Positions 11,490-22,654 of a stretch of DNA of 64,000 nt are shown here, piece by piece. The stretch spans positions 1,178,001 to 1,242,000 of the forward strand of contig JAPNXP010000015.1 in assembly GCA_028753945.1 (NCBI GenBank), in the 5' to 3' direction. The first letter of the stretch is position 1, and the number at the start of each line of letters is the position of its first letter. Made by a program: the position numbers and the translations under genes. Source of the DNA: Hexactinellida sp. DTS-2022 (lineage: Eukaryota; Porifera; Hexactinellida). The notes below the pieces were generated by a model, which was not told where the DNA came from, did not search any database, and saw only the letters and a program-made list of their open reading frames with translations.

Positions 11490-11630
11490 ACTAAGAAGTT
11501 AAGTACTTACTTAGTACTTAAGTACTTACTTAGTACTTAAGTACTAAGTACGTACTTAAGTCGTATTCACTAAGATTTAAGTGTGTACTTAAGTACATAC
11601 TTAAGTACAAAACTTAAGTAACCTACTAAG
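11490..11630. repeat. Left subterminal palindrome array of Harbinger
   Basis: Overlapping copies of ACTTAAGTACTTACTTAGT and its inverse, spaced about 10-20 bases apart. The block is mirrored at 14668-14800 with extra ATTTCTTAGTGAATACGACT. Such arrays are candidate binding sites for the Myb-like protein (inference). Confidence 0.8.
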
Positions 11631-11765
11631 TTGACTTAACTTATAAGAATTTTATTTTATTGACCCTGAGACGTTGGTGTTTAATTAGAACATTGTATTA
11701 TATATCTAGTAGTACTTGCTTTACTTTTGGGGAAGTTTATTATTCTATTTTCAACAATTATTACT

Positions 11766-12488
11766 TTAGTTGTTTTTTTCTAAAAGTTTCTGTTTTTTCA
11801 GCCGATAGTATTCCCTCTGCTCCTCTATTAAGGCTAATTGTGCTGAGAAAACCTCCATTTGTTTGCAGAGAACCTCTTGCTGTAGAGGAAGTAGATCAGA
11901 GGCTGATAATGACCTCCCTGAAGATTTTTCGGCGCTCCTCTTACGTTTGCGGGTACGTATTCCAACAATTGAACTATTTTTTACAAGAACTTCTGGTGCG
12001 TCGAGGATTATGGAACTTGATTCGATAACAAGTTCTTCAGGTAGGGAATTTGATGGTCCTTCGAACAAGTCTATACTATTCGTAATTCCACTAAATGCTG
12101 GTGTACCCTCTAGCATATCTGTTACCCTCTCCGTTGCAGTTGTTGACAAGTCTTTGTCAGCAGAAAGGATAAGTATATCCTCGTCATTTATCTCTCCAAC
12201 TGCATTTGGTCCTCCTCCTGTCTGTCTTGATTCTCGACGACTACTATCCACATGAGACTTTGCAGCTCCCTTGAGATTATTCCATTTTTTCTTAAAGTCT
12301 TTAACATCTCTATTGTTGCCATGGATCGAGTTAACCTTTCCTACCATATCACTCCACAGTGATTTCTTCTTCCTATTGAGGTCAGCGCAGTGCCCAGTAC
12401 CTCTGAGTAAATCACCAGCGGATTGAATTGCGTCAATGAGTGTATACTCTTCCTCTTTGGACCAGTTACTTTTTCGAGGTTTTTCCAT
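11766..12488 (-). CDS. Harbinger Myb/SANT-like DNA-binding protein
   Basis: An intact 240-residue frame. Residues ~5-85 form a trihelix/SANT-like domain: NWSKEEEYTLIDAI, then SLWSDMVGKVNS and DFKKKWNNLKGAAKSH, with the helix-defining Trp residues in place. The middle is acidic and Ser-rich. TRKRKRSAEK is a likely nuclear signal, and the last ~40 residues (LQQEVLCKQMEVF...LIEEQREYYRLKKQKLL) look like a coiled coil. Known role: Harbinger elements encode such a partner that takes the nuclease to the nucleus and transposon ends. It lies about 370 bp downstream of the nuclease gene on the same strand. This is one of the few undamaged frames in the window. Confidence 0.88.
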   Translation of the reverse strand: MEKPRKSNWSKEEEYTLIDAIQSAGDLLRGTGHCADLNRKKKSLWSDMVGKVNSIHGNNRDVKDFKKKWNNLKGAAKSHVDSSRRESRQTGGGPNAVGEINDEDILILSADKDLSTTATERVTDMLEGTPAFSGITNSIDLFEGPSNSLPEELVIESSSIILDAPEVLVKNSSIVGIRTRKRKRSAEKSSGRSLSASDLLPLQQEVLCKQMEVFSAQLALIEEQREYYRLKKQKLLEKNN

Positions 12489-12856
12489 TTTCTTTAGCTG
12501 AAGTTCAAATATTCACTTTAATTTATACTTTGCAATAACAACAGCCGATGCAGTTGTACTCGACGATATTTCTTAAGCACGCAAATCGCAGGAACTTCAA
12601 AGAGAATATTCTTTTTAAAATTAAAAGAATAAAGCAAGCTAATACAATAGCATTCCATACATATTATGCTATGCTATTACATTCCATGTTGCATTACATC
12701 CCTAACTTAATTCAAATGCGTTTAGACCTAGAGTCACCTCGGGACAGGGTTAAATAGACCCAATTAAACGGTGAAATCTATTAACAGTGGCTCTATTAAG
12801 CGGATAATACTGTATTAACAATAGTATATGTCAATATACATACTGTTATTGAAATA

Positions 12857-13908
12857 TTAGCTGAAATTATGAATGGAGAATTGATCTCGATAATGTTTGG
12901 CAGCCATATGGCCAGTATCCTCAACCTCAAACAGCTCACTCGGATCAGTTACATTGGAGAATTCGTCATCTAATAGAGGTTGTTTCCACATAATTGCCAT
13001 ATTATGCAATACTGCACAAGCAACTATTATCATGCATACTTTATCTGGAGTCATCCGAAGTTCGCCATAAAGACAATGAAATCTACGTTTCCATCTTCCA
13101 AATGTTTGCTCAATTATAACACGTGTTTTCTTATGAGCATAGTTATAATTGGATTGGGGAGTCGAGGCTGGTTGTCGATAGGGTGTCAGTAAGTAGGGCT
13201 TTAGCATGTAACCACTATCCCCTAATATGTGCTCCCCGATTAATCAGTTGTATTCAACATATATTCCAGCCCGGGAAAGCTTCCAAATGCGAGAATCGTG
13301 AACAGATCCAGGAAAACGAGCCAACACATCACTAAATATACCATCCGATCGACATATAACTTGGACATTAATTGAGTGGTAAAAATGTCGGTTCACGTAA
13401 TCTGCTTCATTTTCATATGGTTTTTGAATGCGTATATGTGTCCCGTCAACTAGTTCAAGGACGCCTGGAAAATGAGCAATTTCGTAAAATTTGTTCTTGA
13501 CTTCTGCCTTCTCAGCTGAGCTTGGCATACTAACATACTGGTTGTATATATCCTGAAAACCTTGTGAAACATCATGAATATAGCGAGAAGCTGAAGACTG
13601 GCTTACATTAACTCCATCTCCACAGATTATCTGGAACGTTCAAGAAGCAAAAAACTGAAGTGCAACACAAACCTGTAAATGTGGGGGAGCGGCATGGGAA
13701 CGATCTGTAAAGTTTAAACGATGAGCTATTAACTCAGTGATTCTTGAAATTGATGATCTAGAGAAGCGGAAACGTTGAACAAGTTCCAAATCATCATAAC
13801 AAATTAACAATCTAAGGGATCAGTAATATCCCTAAAAATTCTTGGACGTGCCATAGATGAAGAGTTTTCTTCTTCTTCTGCTAGAAATAGTGGAATCATT
13901 TGTGCCAT
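12857..13908 (-). pseudogene. Harbinger DDE nuclease (HARBI1-like), broken
   Basis: The frame starts at 13908 (MAQMIPLFLAEEE). The N-terminal helix-turn-helix region includes LVQRFRFSRSSISRIT and VNVSQSSASRYIHDV. The catalytic core has LVDGTHIRI (Asp), FPGSVHDSRIW (Asp) and VIIEQTFGRWKRRF (Glu), all present, ending FSIHNFS. Total span is 351 codons, the usual HARBI1 length. Damage: a frameshift near 13805, a TGA in ...QFFAS*TFQ (near 13650), and a TGA after GIYVEYN at 13244-13246, after which the same frame continues as LIGEHILGDSGY. Few lesions and intact catalytic residues suggest recent death. Confidence 0.88.
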
Positions 13909-14667
13909 TTGTAGGAATTTTGTGAAATTGAATGAATCAGATTTAAATCAGATTTATACTTAATTGCGTAATCAGTTATCAACAAACAATAGATGGATTT
14001 ATGGTTACTTGGAATATTAATTTAACGTTAGAATGCTAGATACAAAATTCAAAATAATAATTAAGTTCTCTATTTGAATAAATAATAATGCATGCATTCC
14101 TTTGCAACTAGCAATTGTGTAGTGAAAATTATTCACCAACATGCTGTGCTTCTTCTAGTAAAACCGTTATAGTAGGGTCCTACTATAGTTTTAGACTATA
14201 AGTGAATTGAATTCGTTCTGATAGAGTTCCGTTCGGCCGGAAAAAAATATAGAAAATAAAATATATATATAGAGGAAAATATAGAGGTTGAATTCTCCTA
14301 AGGATGTTCTTTCGCTATATCAATTAAAATGAATAGGTCGCTAATCAATTCTCCGTTTTATTAACGGTTTTCTTGTACGTAAATCAGCCATCCTCTCCAT
14401 ACTCTTATGGTAGACTGAATACTATAGAATATATTACTTAACTATACTGCTCGATAATGACTGTAACTGTTATTGATTGGTTATAGCTTCAAAGTCAATT
14501 CTACTATTCAAAATAATAAAGTAAATACTTCACTATACTAAGATAAAATGTAATTCAAATATTGATTTATCAATACTACGTTTGAATATTACGATTTACT
14601 TATAGTCAATTCCAAAAGAATGAACAGTGTACTAGTATAAATATAATTGAAAAATATAAATTTAATT

Positions 14668-14800
14668 TCGTACTTAAGTACGTACTTAGTTAAGTATGTA
14701 CTTAAGTACAACAATATTTCTTAGTGAATACGACTAAGATTACTTAGTACTTAAGTACTAAGTATATACTTAAGTAATAAGTACTAAGTACGTACTTGAA
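14668..14800. repeat. Right subterminal palindrome array of Harbinger
   Basis: Mirror of 11490-11630. It includes GTACTTAAGTAC, AGTACGTACTT and AAGTATGTACTTAAGTAC, closing with GTACGTACTTGAATACGGGC. One base differs from the left end (CTTGAATACG against CACTAAG spacing), so the TIRs are short and the palindromes carry most of the symmetry. Confidence 0.8.
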
Positions 14801-14811
14801 TACGGGCCCAG

Positions 14812-15100
14812 AAAACCTTTTTTTCCAGATTATAGTATTTTTAATAAGATCAAAATTGGAAATGGAGCTCCCAAGGCTGTGCTGGATGGACTTGCTACAG
14901 CAACCACTAATAGTGGATGGGATTGCTCGCCAAGCGTAAAAAATATAATTCTTCATATTTATGATTCTCCACCACATGGTAATTTTCCTGATTACAACTC
15001 ACATATCCCAAATAACGAAATAACTACTTGCTGCTGCTGTAACCATGGGACTCTTTGTAAAATTGATTGGGAAAGTGATGTATGGGATATTTCTATTATT
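14812..15100 (+). pseudogene. VLIG-like relic, vWA domain end
   Basis: Resumes in frame beyond the Harbinger element: KPFFPDYSIFNK, GAPKAVLDGLATATTNSGWD, NIILHIYDSPPHGNFPDYNS, then a Cys/His patch CCCCNHGTLC and KIDWESDVWD. The LDGL...HI.D.PPHG layout is typical of vWA domains of this group. The frame is lost after VWD, at the border of the inverted-repeat element. Confidence 0.75.
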
Positions 15101-15177
15101 AGTCCAGCCATAGCCTACTATACATAAGGCCTAACATCAAAATTTGGATTTTGGACCAGGGATGTGTTAGCCGATAT

Positions 15178-15682
15178 AAACGATAAAATACAGGCAATAG
15201 CAAATTTAGAGAAGATGTATATTTTTAGTCAGTTAAACCTTTCTAAAAGCTTTAGAACCATCATATCACTGATAATACGCTACGGTTTCCACCCCATAAG
15301 CATACTAAAATTGAATACAGCTGATTTAATATTAATATATAATTCAACATATATTTAATAGTTATAGACATAATTTTACAATTACAGGTCACAAATACAT
15401 GATAAGAGGCAACACGGTACATTCATCACTCATTAGTTTCAAACCTCTCGCAACAGCATCGAACTTCTCATTACTACCGTATTTATTATTCTGACGGGAA
15501 CATCACTAAATCTTTCTGTTACCTAGTGTAAAATGATAAAATATATTTGTGGTTCCAATTAACAATACACAAAATCAAATCAACTAAGAATGCACACACG
15601 AATACGTATGCTTTAATGGAATTTTTTTAACTTTCGCTTCTCAGTATTCTTGAAAATCACCATAGAATTGTAATTTTTAACC
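15178..15682. other. P-element 3' non-coding region
   Basis: Between the left inverted repeat and the transposase stop. AT-rich, no further gene. Likely carries the transcript's 3' end, but no signal can be singled out among many AATAAA-like stretches. Confidence 0.4.
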
Positions 15683-18600
15683 TTATTCGCTAAGAAACAA
15701 TTCCCAGCTACGAATACAAGCTTCTGAAGGACATGGGAACCATTCACACCACAATATGAACACCTCTCTCCATAATTGACAACCATCAGCATCTAATAAT
15801 ACATTCATAGATAAATCAACAAGAATTTTTCTACAATGACCTTTCACAAATATCTCCATTAGTTCGCTATCATTTTCTATGCAAATAAAGATCTTCCAAA
15901 CAGTGACAATAGATTCTAGGACTACCTCCGATGGATATTTCAAACCTCCTCGATCAGACAGTTCTAATAGTTTGAACTTAGATATGGTATCAGATTCATC
16001 GACGAGTAAATCTCTTTCAATAGTCAAAGAATCCCGGCATATACGACATGGTTGACTACGTTTCAAGTGTTGATGTACTGAATAGCCAGCAATAAAGGCT
16101 AATGACTGAAGTACCTGAAATTTACAGTCAATGGCTGAGAGGTCTGATATAGCGCTCAAGAAAGGATCAAGGTCAACTTCACTGGTAGAATCTGCGCTAT
16201 CCGATGGTGAAAATGATTGAATGAACTCTTGCAAAGAAGTACTAGAATCATTCTTATTGGAAAATAGACGTAGTATATTGGATACTTTAAGACGACGTTC
16301 TGATTCTAAAATCTGAAGATAGGAAACATGATAATTAGCTCCTGACATCATACGATATAGTCCAAAATGATGTTCCAATGGATCAGTCTGCAAGAAAGAT
16401 GTCAAGAGGTATGAAAACCCACAGTCCTGAGTTAGAAAATTTGCTATCTGTGGCAACACGAGGCATGCATGTTTGAAGCTGGTAAACGCCTGCTTGCTTA
16501 ATTTGCCACCTTTCCCAGACAGTGACTCCCAAGCTTCTAGCCCAGGGGTTCTCAACCAGGGGGGAATTCCCCACTAGGGGGGAATTTGGAGGATTTTGAG
16601 GGGAATTTTTTTTACAATTTGGTCATACCTTATAATATCTCTACAAAGTAAAATTACATAAATACTTACAAAGGTGACCAAAATATACGAGTAACCTATT
16701 TACTATGCAACACGATAAGTTTACTACTGATTCTTATTAGAAAACACAGTATACTCTACTATTCAGACCGTTGATTAATGAATAATATAATACAATATAC
16801 AATTAATTAACAATTATGGGGGGGGGGGGAAATGTCTAGAAATTTCGAAAGGGGGGTAACATGATTGTTTCGGTTAAGAACCCCTGTTCTAGCCAATATA
16901 CAATCCTAGTCAGTAAGAGAAACCGCTCATCGTTAAATCTTATTGGATTAGACAATGGGTCGTTCAACCTGATATGTTTATATGGCATATTGATATTGAA
17001 AATTTTCCAGAGAGATAGGAGAATCTCAACGAAATCAGAGGTGCTGCATTTGAATGCAGGAGAACGCTGCTCATCCTGGATAGCTAGAGCAGCAATTGTA
17101 GATTCGTGTACTACTTTTAGGACCAACTTAACATTTTGACGTTCTAAATTGGATGGATAACAAACCTTAGAAGTCAAACGAGGGGCAAGTTTAGCAAGGC
17201 TATCTCTCTCAGAATTATATAGTATACGGATATCACGGAAAGAAGCATGACAGATTTTCAATGGATAAGCGCATCGGTCAATAGAAAAACATTTCAAATC
17301 TGTATAAAAAAAGAGCTTATTATCAGTTTGTTGATTCAACCAATTATTGCGAATAGTTTTCAGAATATGTATGAAGTCAAATGTAAGGAAAAGACCTCTG
17401 CGAATATCACAAGGGTGTGGTACTCGAGTCTCCAGCTTTTTATTAGGGGAAAACAATTTGAAAAGTTTCACATTAAGGGGATAGTTGTCAGTGGAGATGA
17501 TTTCAACGAACAAGCCACAATCTTCAACATCATGAATACAAGATTTGATAGTGTCGAATAACTTTTCAGCTGTTACAGAAGCACATGGGAGTAGACGAAA
17601 AATACAAGACCATTTCTTATACAGACTCGACACCTTGATAGCGAAAACTGTCTTGGTAGGATTATCTGGATCGAGGTTTGAAGCAAACAATCTCCCTCCT
17701 TTATAAGAAATATCAGATTTCACGTGAATTTCATCCATTTGAATAATGACATGCCTCTGTTCCTGAGAAAAGGGATGTGTGGATTCCTTAAGAAACATAA
17801 AGAATTCATTTTCAAGTCCAAAGGATGAATACAATTTTTGTAAGGTATTGGAATGAGGAAGAGAAATGCAAGACATGCTCTGTAGATAGTGATAAGAAGC
17901 AGGAGAAATGAGATGTGTTTTAAGAGCTAAGATCTGCGTCAATACGTTATACCTCCGCCTCTTTTTTGGAACAAGACTATTTCGAAGCTGACAAAGAACA
18001 AACTGGAGCCTTGAAACTTCAGGACAAGGAACCAAGTCATCATCAGATTTACCGTCGTACATGTTATCAATAACTTGTTGGATATGACTTTCCGCAGATG
18101 CGATATGAGATGTGTTATCAAAATTAGTGGAAATATTCTCAGAGATTTTGGGTGCAGATGGTGGAATAGAAATTTCAATTAGAAGCGAATCAATTTGTCG
18201 AACATCACATAGCGTTACGATAGAAATTGGAAGATTTACACCATTATGAAAAACTTTGACGGACAAGTCAAAATTTACCGATAAGTACGTATTAACTTCA
18301 ATCTTACAACTATCTATACGAGGACGCATAAAAATTAATGTATATTCGTCGGGATACCACGTAGACCATATACTAGCAATTGAGAGTAAGGGTAACTTAG
18401 CTTGTAAATCATGGAAACTTTGGATCTTGAACTTTTCATTCTCTTCGACATCTGACTCTAGACTTAGTTTGACTGCTTGATAGAGAAGTTCGTCATCCTT
18501 GTCCTCTAGAGATAGACGTGTGCGTTTGGTGGCAGTATGAGATGAATAGTACCGTGGACATCCTGGTAAAATAGTTGGCACAGCTCCATCTTTCAGCTTA

Positions 18601-18851
18601 GGACGGTTTCTTGGTATTTCTCGATAACTTCCGTCTCCTTTGGGAACTTTGTGTGTTGTTTCGACTTCATCTTCTCTAAAATGTTTTGAGCACACGTACA
18701 CGACTTTCAGTTCATCTATATCATCTCTGTGTACCGCTCGTAACCAAGAATGTCTCAGTTCATCCGGCGTCTGTGGCATCTTGAACACAGGTATTCTGTC
18801 GGTTGGGTCATAATTGCTTTTACAACCTGGTGCAGAACAGTTGTTGGGCAT
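15683..18851 (-). pseudogene. THAP/P-element transposase split by a hAT MITE
   Basis: Starts at 18851 with MPNNCSAPGC. Residues 1-~95 are a THAP C2CH finger (C5, C10, C54, H57; AVPTI near residue 90). The RNase H-like core follows: QMDEIHV (Asp ~373), STDNYPLN (Asp ~455), FDFIHILKTIRNNW (the DxxHxxKxxRN block), and after the insertion TDPLEHHFGLYRMMSG, the late acidic motif. The frame stops at 16836 only because of the 344-bp MITE at 16543-16886. On both sides of the MITE plus one duplication the frame is the same (655 and 284 codons), about 938 residues in all, close to vertebrate THAP9. No other stop or frameshift was seen. Known role: cut-and-paste transposase. Confidence 0.92.
16543..16886. 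mobile_element. hAT MITE inside the P transposase, TSD TTCTAGCC
   Basis: 344 bp. TIRs CAGGGGTTCTCAACC and its inverse GGTTAAGAACCCCTG are the classic Charlie-like hAT end. A perfect 8-bp duplication TTCTAGCC lies at 16535-16542 and 16887-16894. Subterminal G-runs (GGGGGGAATTCCCC; a run of nine to ten G near 16820). Confidence 0.95.
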
Positions 18852-19131
18852 GATAATAGCTAGGCAAACGGAAACAGATTGGAAAGTATCAGAAAGGTGG
18901 ATTAATAAAGAGAAATAGTGAGAAATAACGAGTTATTAGTGGAATTACAAATTTTTAGATAAATGCTTATATATGTACATTAGTGAATATATACATTATG
19001 GGTTATTAATAATTTTATCTTCAAAATCAACCCTGGTTGCAAATTGACCAATTTTATGGTTGGTTTGGCATATTATAGTCTATTTAGTATCAGAAATAGC
19101 CAATAAATGATATTCCCTTCGAAATCAATTC
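18852..19131. promoter_or_regulatory. P-element 5' non-coding region, putative promoter
   Basis: 280 bp between the transposase start and the right inverted repeat. P elements carry their promoter and transposase-binding sites here (family knowledge). No specific box can be assigned by eye. Confidence 0.35.
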
Positions 19132-19200
19132 ATATCGGCTAACCCATCCCTGGTCCGAAATCCACATTTTGATGTTAGGCCATATGTATAGTAGGCTATG

Positions 19201-19676
19201 GTCCAGCAATATGGTGCAGGAAATGGTCGAATTGTGCATTTTCAGGTTAAAAGTGCCAAATTTTGCACAATTGTAGTATTATAGGTTCTGACCAACTTTA
19301 GCTATGGCACATAGCAGAATTTTTGGAAGAACAAATTTTTCAGGGGGTCAAAAATTGGTGCCCAATCAAAATTTCCGACAGTATAAATACAGGATAGCTC
19401 ATTCAAATGAATTCTTAACGACTTTATATTGTCAGATTCGTGCTCAGCACTTAATTTCCAGCATTTTGATAGGTATATTGACTATATTTGGTGATAATAT
19501 TTTTAGGTTTTCCATAACAACGGTAAGAATGTGATAACATTCCGATCTCCCAATTTGGAGTAACCATATCGAGTGACCCCTTGTTTTTCTCGGGTATGCG
19601 TACTGAGTGCGAATATACTATTAGAAACACTCTAAATATTAATTGTCGATCCAAAAGTATGCATTTTAATATCCTG
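19201..19676 (+). repeat. Left arm of the inverted-repeat element
   Basis: Pairs with 22209-22654 over about 450 bases with scattered substitutions and small indels. Example landmarks: GGTTCTGACCAACTTTAGC here against its inverse around 22580, and TTCTCGGGTATGCGTACTG against its inverse around 22285. Open frames in it are just readings of the repeat. Confidence 0.88.
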
Positions 19677-20234
19677 CTATTTGATTCACCATTTTAATAC
19701 CTTGATCCCTCAATATTTTGTCCAAAAATAAGTGAACCATTTCAGTAATTGTATTTATGCAACTAGGGCGGACTGAGACAGTTCCAAGGGCACTGTCGGT
19801 AGGGCCGTTTTGTTCGTGAACTGGCCATAAGCTTGCTATTGGAGGGATCTGCCAACTTACTTCCATATGTGGGGTTGCGTCACCCTGCAAATATTTATAT
19901 GTGGTTTAAATAGTTACCATTTTAGTTATTAGACTGTTATAATTAGTCACAATTATGACTAGTATTTATGTTGTTGTAACGCCATCAGATATTAGTGTTA
20001 AAACTGACGCAGCCGCTTCTCTCTTTTTATCAAACAAATGTATTAGTGGGATATCTCGCTCTTTCTGGCTGCATGGGACGATAAATTTATATTATTAAAA
20101 TTCGATTGTTGTGCTTTTTTTTGTTTGCTTGTTTGTTTGTTTTTCCCGATTATATTAGAGTGATAGGTCGATATAGAACTGATTTATTATTGAGATAGAG
20201 ACTCACTTCCAATGTTATAAGAAGTAATCATGTA

Positions 20235-20394
20235 CAGTGGCGGCGTGTGCTCCACCACTAGGTGGTCACCGGGTCAGCATGGATATTTTTGGGTCAAACA
20301 CCAAATACAGTATAGTCAGGACTCAGGAGGGTGGTCAAGCACTTTGATAGGATGGTCAGCTGACCACCCTTGACCACCCTTGGCGCCGCCACTG
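20235..20394. mobile_element. hAT MITE, TSD ATCATGTA
   Basis: 160 bp with ends CAGTGGCGGCG and CGCCGCCACTG and a perfect 8-bp duplication ATCATGTA (20227-20234; 20395-20402). Internal GGTGGTCA/TGACCACC repeats are mutually inverted. It lies inside the 15101-22655 element. Confidence 0.93.
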
Positions 20395-20710
20395 ATCATG
20401 TATACTAAATCCGATTTTCGTATTTACAAATTCCATTTTGAATCATAGCTGAACAACCAACCTCAGAACAACTATGAGAGATGAGAGACTTGCGGATTTT
20501 GGGCGATTCATAGACAAAGGGCCATCGCTTGAATTGGAGGAAGTTCTGTATAAAAACTAGAATTGAATCCAGAGTTAGGTCGAATTTTATCACTTCAATA
20601 TATTATAAGTACAGTAGTGAAAAGAGTTTTCACTACTGTCTAATAGAACGCTTAGACTTCTTAGCTTAATAGTAATTAAATGGAGGGAAGTCAAGTTGGG
20701 TCAGAGGCAG

Positions 20711-21143
20711 ACCTGGGGCTGATTACTAGTGAGTGATTACGATTACAGGAAATGTTGTAATCGATTACAATCGATTACAATTCATTTTCTTTACGATGCA
20801 ATTACGATTGTTTCGATTAAGCCCCGGAGTTTCATGCGCACGAAAAATAATGCCCGTGTGCATGGGGGTAGCCACCAAAAATTATTTGTAGGGGCCGGAT
20901 ATATATTTGGAGGTGCAATGAGATCAGCGAACCCTGAAACTATATCCTTATTTAAAGTTACTGTGGAAAATTTGAGGGGGGGGGGGCCTGGTGCCATACC
21001 TGGGGCTGATTTGGGTGATTACGATTACGATTACGATTACATCCTTCAAGAAAAGCTTGATTATGATTACGATTACGATTACAGGTAAAGTTGTAATCGA
21101 TTACAATCGATTACGATTGTAATCGTAATCAGCCCCAAGCCTG
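20711..21143. repeat. MITE-like element with GATTAC tandem repeats
   Basis: Begins ACCTGGGGCTGATTAC and ends with the inverse GTAATCAGCCCCAAGC. Just inside both ends are runs of GATTAC (or GTAATC) hexamers and copies of TTGTAATCGATTACAATCG. The middle (20825-20990) is unique. A hAT-type origin is plausible, but no duplication was read. Confidence 0.6.
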
Positions 21144-21169
21144 GTCAGAGGTAGTGCCAGAGTATCTCA

Positions 21170-22208
21170 AGGGGCAAGGGTGTAGATCTGGGGAGCTAGG
21201 GGTCTTAAGTCCTCCCAGATTTTATATAAACAACATGTAAACTATATGTACTCGTACTATTTATATCACTCCGCATCGCATGCGGTGTTAGCCCCATCTA
21301 CAGCCCTGAAAGGGTGCCATGGTCCTAGCTAGCCTCCCCTTGGGTGCGCTTTTTTATTGCAAGTTTTATTCTCTAATTAGTGTAAATGGGTCAATGTAGT
21401 TCGAATTATTGTTTGGACTGGAGTAAATGCGTCTCATACCATATAGATAGATACTTAATAAAAACATAAAGGTCCATTTGATTCAAGAACAAAAGATGCA
21501 TATGTTACAACATCCAATATTTTAACGATATTGTGAGTAAAATGAGTGGAAATAGTAATGAAAATGTTGGTTGGGACTGAAAGAGCTAATCATTTACCTA
21601 GAAGCAAGATCGGAATGGCCTCTCTTTGGGGGTGGTGCCATTAACTGACTAGGGGGTTGGGGTAGGTTAACAAATCACTATTACACAAGGCAGGCCAGTA
21701 GCCAGAAAGTAGTAGTGGGTGAGGCTATGAGCATTGCAGGGGAGCTGAGTATAATAATTTAATATGAAGACCCTGGGTAGGGGTGGATTTAGGATTTGCT
21801 ATAAGGGGAGTTGTGGTTTCTAAAACATCGCATCGCCAGCTTGGGGTCTGGGAGAGCAGTTAGCTCCCCAGTTGGATCCAGGGCGAAGCCCTTGGAAGCC
21901 AGATACAATGCTACTAGTACTATTCACCCAAATTTCAATACCTACGTACAAGTGCGATACTAGATTATTCGAGGGTACAGTATTAATACAAAATATGAGC
22001 ATGAGGAAATTGAAACTCCAATAATATACAATTCAACAACAAATCCAAATGTCAGATATATCACAAAAGTTACCCTAGCCAGGGAGCCTCCCCTAGCTAC
22101 TGGCCTGATACAAGGACGAATAAATGGGGGAGCATGTGCATTGCACTATGGAACTATGGCCGGTCCAAGCAACTACTACTTTTGATCTTGGATAAATCTT
22201 GGCTTTGA
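21170..22208. other. Non-coding interior of the inverted-repeat element
   Basis: GC-richer than its surroundings, with fragments such as GGATCCAGGGCGAAGCCC and GGGAGCTAGG that look like degenerate MITE ends. No gene, and no complete element could be delimited. Confidence 0.4.
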
Positions 22209-22654
22209 GCAGGAATATGATAAATACATACTTTTGGATCGACAATTAATATTTAGAGTGTTTCTAATAGTATATTCGCACTCAGTACGTATACCCGAGA
22301 AAAACAAGGGGTCACTCGATATGGTTACTCCAAATTGGGAGATCGGAATGTTATCACATTCTTACCGTTGTTATGGAAAAAATATTATCGTCAATATACC
22401 TATCAAAATGCTGGAAATTAAGTGCTGAGCACGAATCTGACAATATAAAGTCGTTAAGAATTCATTTGAATGAGCTATCCTGTATTTATACTGTCGGCGA
22501 TTTCGATTGGGCACCAATTTTTCACCCCCAAAAAAATTTGTTCTTCCAAAAATTCTGCTATGTGCCATAGCTGAAGTTGATCAGAACCTATAATACTACA
22601 ATTGTGCAAAATTTGGCACTTTTATCTCGAAAATGCAAACTTGCACCATATTGC
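22209..22654 (-). repeat. Right arm of the inverted-repeat element
   Basis: Inverse of 19201-19676, ending TGCACCATATTGCTGGAC. It has an 11-base deletion relative to the left arm near 22380 (the AGGTTTT segment). Confidence 0.88.

Larger units (their letters stand above)
11479..14808 (-). mobile_element. PIF/Harbinger element, TSD CAG
   Basis: 3330 bp bounded by GGCCCGTATTCA and its inverse, with CAG duplicated outside (11476-11478 and 14809-14811). A CWG target is established for some Harbinger families. Subterminal zones (11490-11630; 14668-14800) are packed with GTACTTAAGTAC-type palindromes. It carries the two standard genes, both on the minus strand: a DDE nuclease and a Myb/SANT-like protein. 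It lies within the vWA coding sequence of the VLIG-like relic. Confidence 0.92.
15109..19200 (-). mobile_element. P element with THAP transposase
   Basis: 4092 bp with 69-bp inverted repeats differing at about four positions (15109-15177; 19132-19200), starting CATAGCCTACTATACATA, and a 7-bp flanking duplication GTCCAGC (15102-15108; 19201-19207). CA...TG ends and a duplication of 7-8 bp fit P elements. The single gene is on the minus strand. Apart from a later hAT MITE, the transposase reads open throughout. Confidence 0.92.

Noticed and set aside
12780..12830. Second pogo-like MITE ending GGATAATACTGTA inside Harbinger
   Set aside because: Single end only; could be chance in AT-rich spacer.
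19451..19654. Frame MDRQLIFRVFLIVYSHS, found again at 22234
   Set aside because: Identical frames arise from the two inverted arms of the same element, and the frame is closed by indels. No known domain.
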